Part shown: positions 31,084 to 31,201 of the stretch, in pieces
Numbering within the stretch: the first letter of the stretch is position 1
Layout of the letters: each line of letters opens with the position of its first letter
Assembly (NCBI GenBank): GCA_016211245.1
Contig: JACQSQ010000064.1
Span: forward strand, 1-31,201
From: Candidatus Woesearchaeota archaeon
Lineage (GTDB): Archaea > Nanobdellota > Nanobdellia > Woesearchaeales > GW2011-AR4
Length of the DNA stretch: 31,201 bases
Reading direction: 5' to 3'
Program-made: the position numbers and the translations under genes
Notes under the pieces: model-generated
What the model was told of the DNA's origin: nothing
Database searches by the model: none
The model's input: the letters and a program-made list of their open reading frames with translations, nothing else

Positions 31084-31201
31084 ACCTCAATATCGCCCCA
31101 ATCCCCCCAAGACCTTCTAATTTTTTCCCGCCTTCATGCTCAGAGCTGATAATCTCAATTTCTCCCTTGGTTTTATCCACATTTTTCATGATGTTTTCAA
31201 C
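31067..31201 (-). CDS. prf1: Peptide chain release factor aRF1, C-terminal end (partial)
   Basis: The last 44 codons of a gene that starts beyond the right edge. The minus strand reads VENIMKNVDKTKGEIEIISS, then EHEGGKKLEGLGGIGAILRF and KMSY, with the TGA at 31067-31069. The ending 'EIISxxxEGGxxLxxLGGIGAILRF' is the C-terminus of archaeal/eukaryotic class I release factor (aRF1/eRF1), which recognises all three stop codons and releases the peptide. The final 17 bases overlap the end of the convergent orphan gene. Confidence 0.85.
   Translation of the reverse strand, partial: VENIMKNVDKTKGEIEIISSEHEGGKKLEGLGGIGAILRFKMSY

Noticed and set aside
1..31201. CRISPR arrays, rRNA or tRNA genes
   Set aside because: No regularly spaced direct repeats were found, and no stretch shows tRNA cloverleaf landmarks or rRNA-like conserved sequence by eye.

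Overview
The window is archaeal. It carries one long, one-directional ribosomal protein run in the archaeal order and with archaeal/eukaryotic-type members (S4e, L32e, L19e, L34e, L14e, aIF1). Start regions show archaeal TATA boxes about 26-28 bases before the start codon, and there are an archaellin/pilin-type signal peptide, a TrmB-family regulator and an archaeal-type PheS/PheT pair. AT-rich codon use, very tight gene packing and many small lineage-specific membrane or secreted proteins would suit a DPANN-type or other uncultivated archaeon, but the sequence does not fix the lineage.

Layout. (1) 1-1382 is a graveyard of mobile and broken DNA. It holds the tail of a reading frame entering from the left, a hairpin that looks like the right end of an IS200/IS605 element, an IS1-like transposase truncated by it and interrupted by a frameshift and a stop, a relic of a TrmB regulator's C-terminus, and a dispersed inverted repeat. 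(2) 1383-15743 (+) is the ribosomal superoperon L3-L4-L23-L2-S19-L22-S3-L29-aIF1-S17-L14-L24-S4e-L5-S14-S8-L6-L32e-L19e-L18-S5-L30-L15-SecY-EMC3/DUF106, with a roughly 160-base structured leader. (3) 15737-17234 holds a pilin-like gene on the minus strand, divergent from L34e, followed by L14e behind a leader that can fold in mutually exclusive ways. (4) 17242-21615 (-) is a kinase-PheS-PheT operon followed by a broken secreted-protein gene. (5) 21890-24321 (-) holds a DRG-type GTPase, an orphan membrane protein and transaldolase. (6) 24377-26645 (-) holds split transketolase genes plus a half-size DMT transporter, so together with transaldolase this is a non-oxidative pentose phosphate module. 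(7) 26696-30457 (-) holds a lipoprotein, an intact TrmB regulator with repeated operator-like motifs, a 50-residue membrane peptide and acetyl-CoA synthetase. (8) 30553-31201 holds a secreted/anchored orphan gene (+) converging on the last 44 codons of release factor aRF1 (-).

How it works together: most of the window is translation machinery (ribosomal proteins, aIF1, PheRS, aRF1, DRG GTPase) and membrane-protein insertion (SecY plus the EMC3-like insertase). The rest is central carbon metabolism (pentose interconversion, acetate activation), probably under a TrmB-type regulator.

The most interesting items are: an in-frame UGA exactly at an expected glycine of the transketolase N subunit; the switch-like L14e leader; a promoter placement showing that an in-frame UAG interrupts the orphan gene near the right edge; the operator array in front of trmB; a candidate omega-RNA-like IS605 right end whose flank lies in an IS1-like transposase; and a TrmB relic more than 25 kb from the intact gene. 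No CRISPR array, rRNA or tRNA gene was seen.
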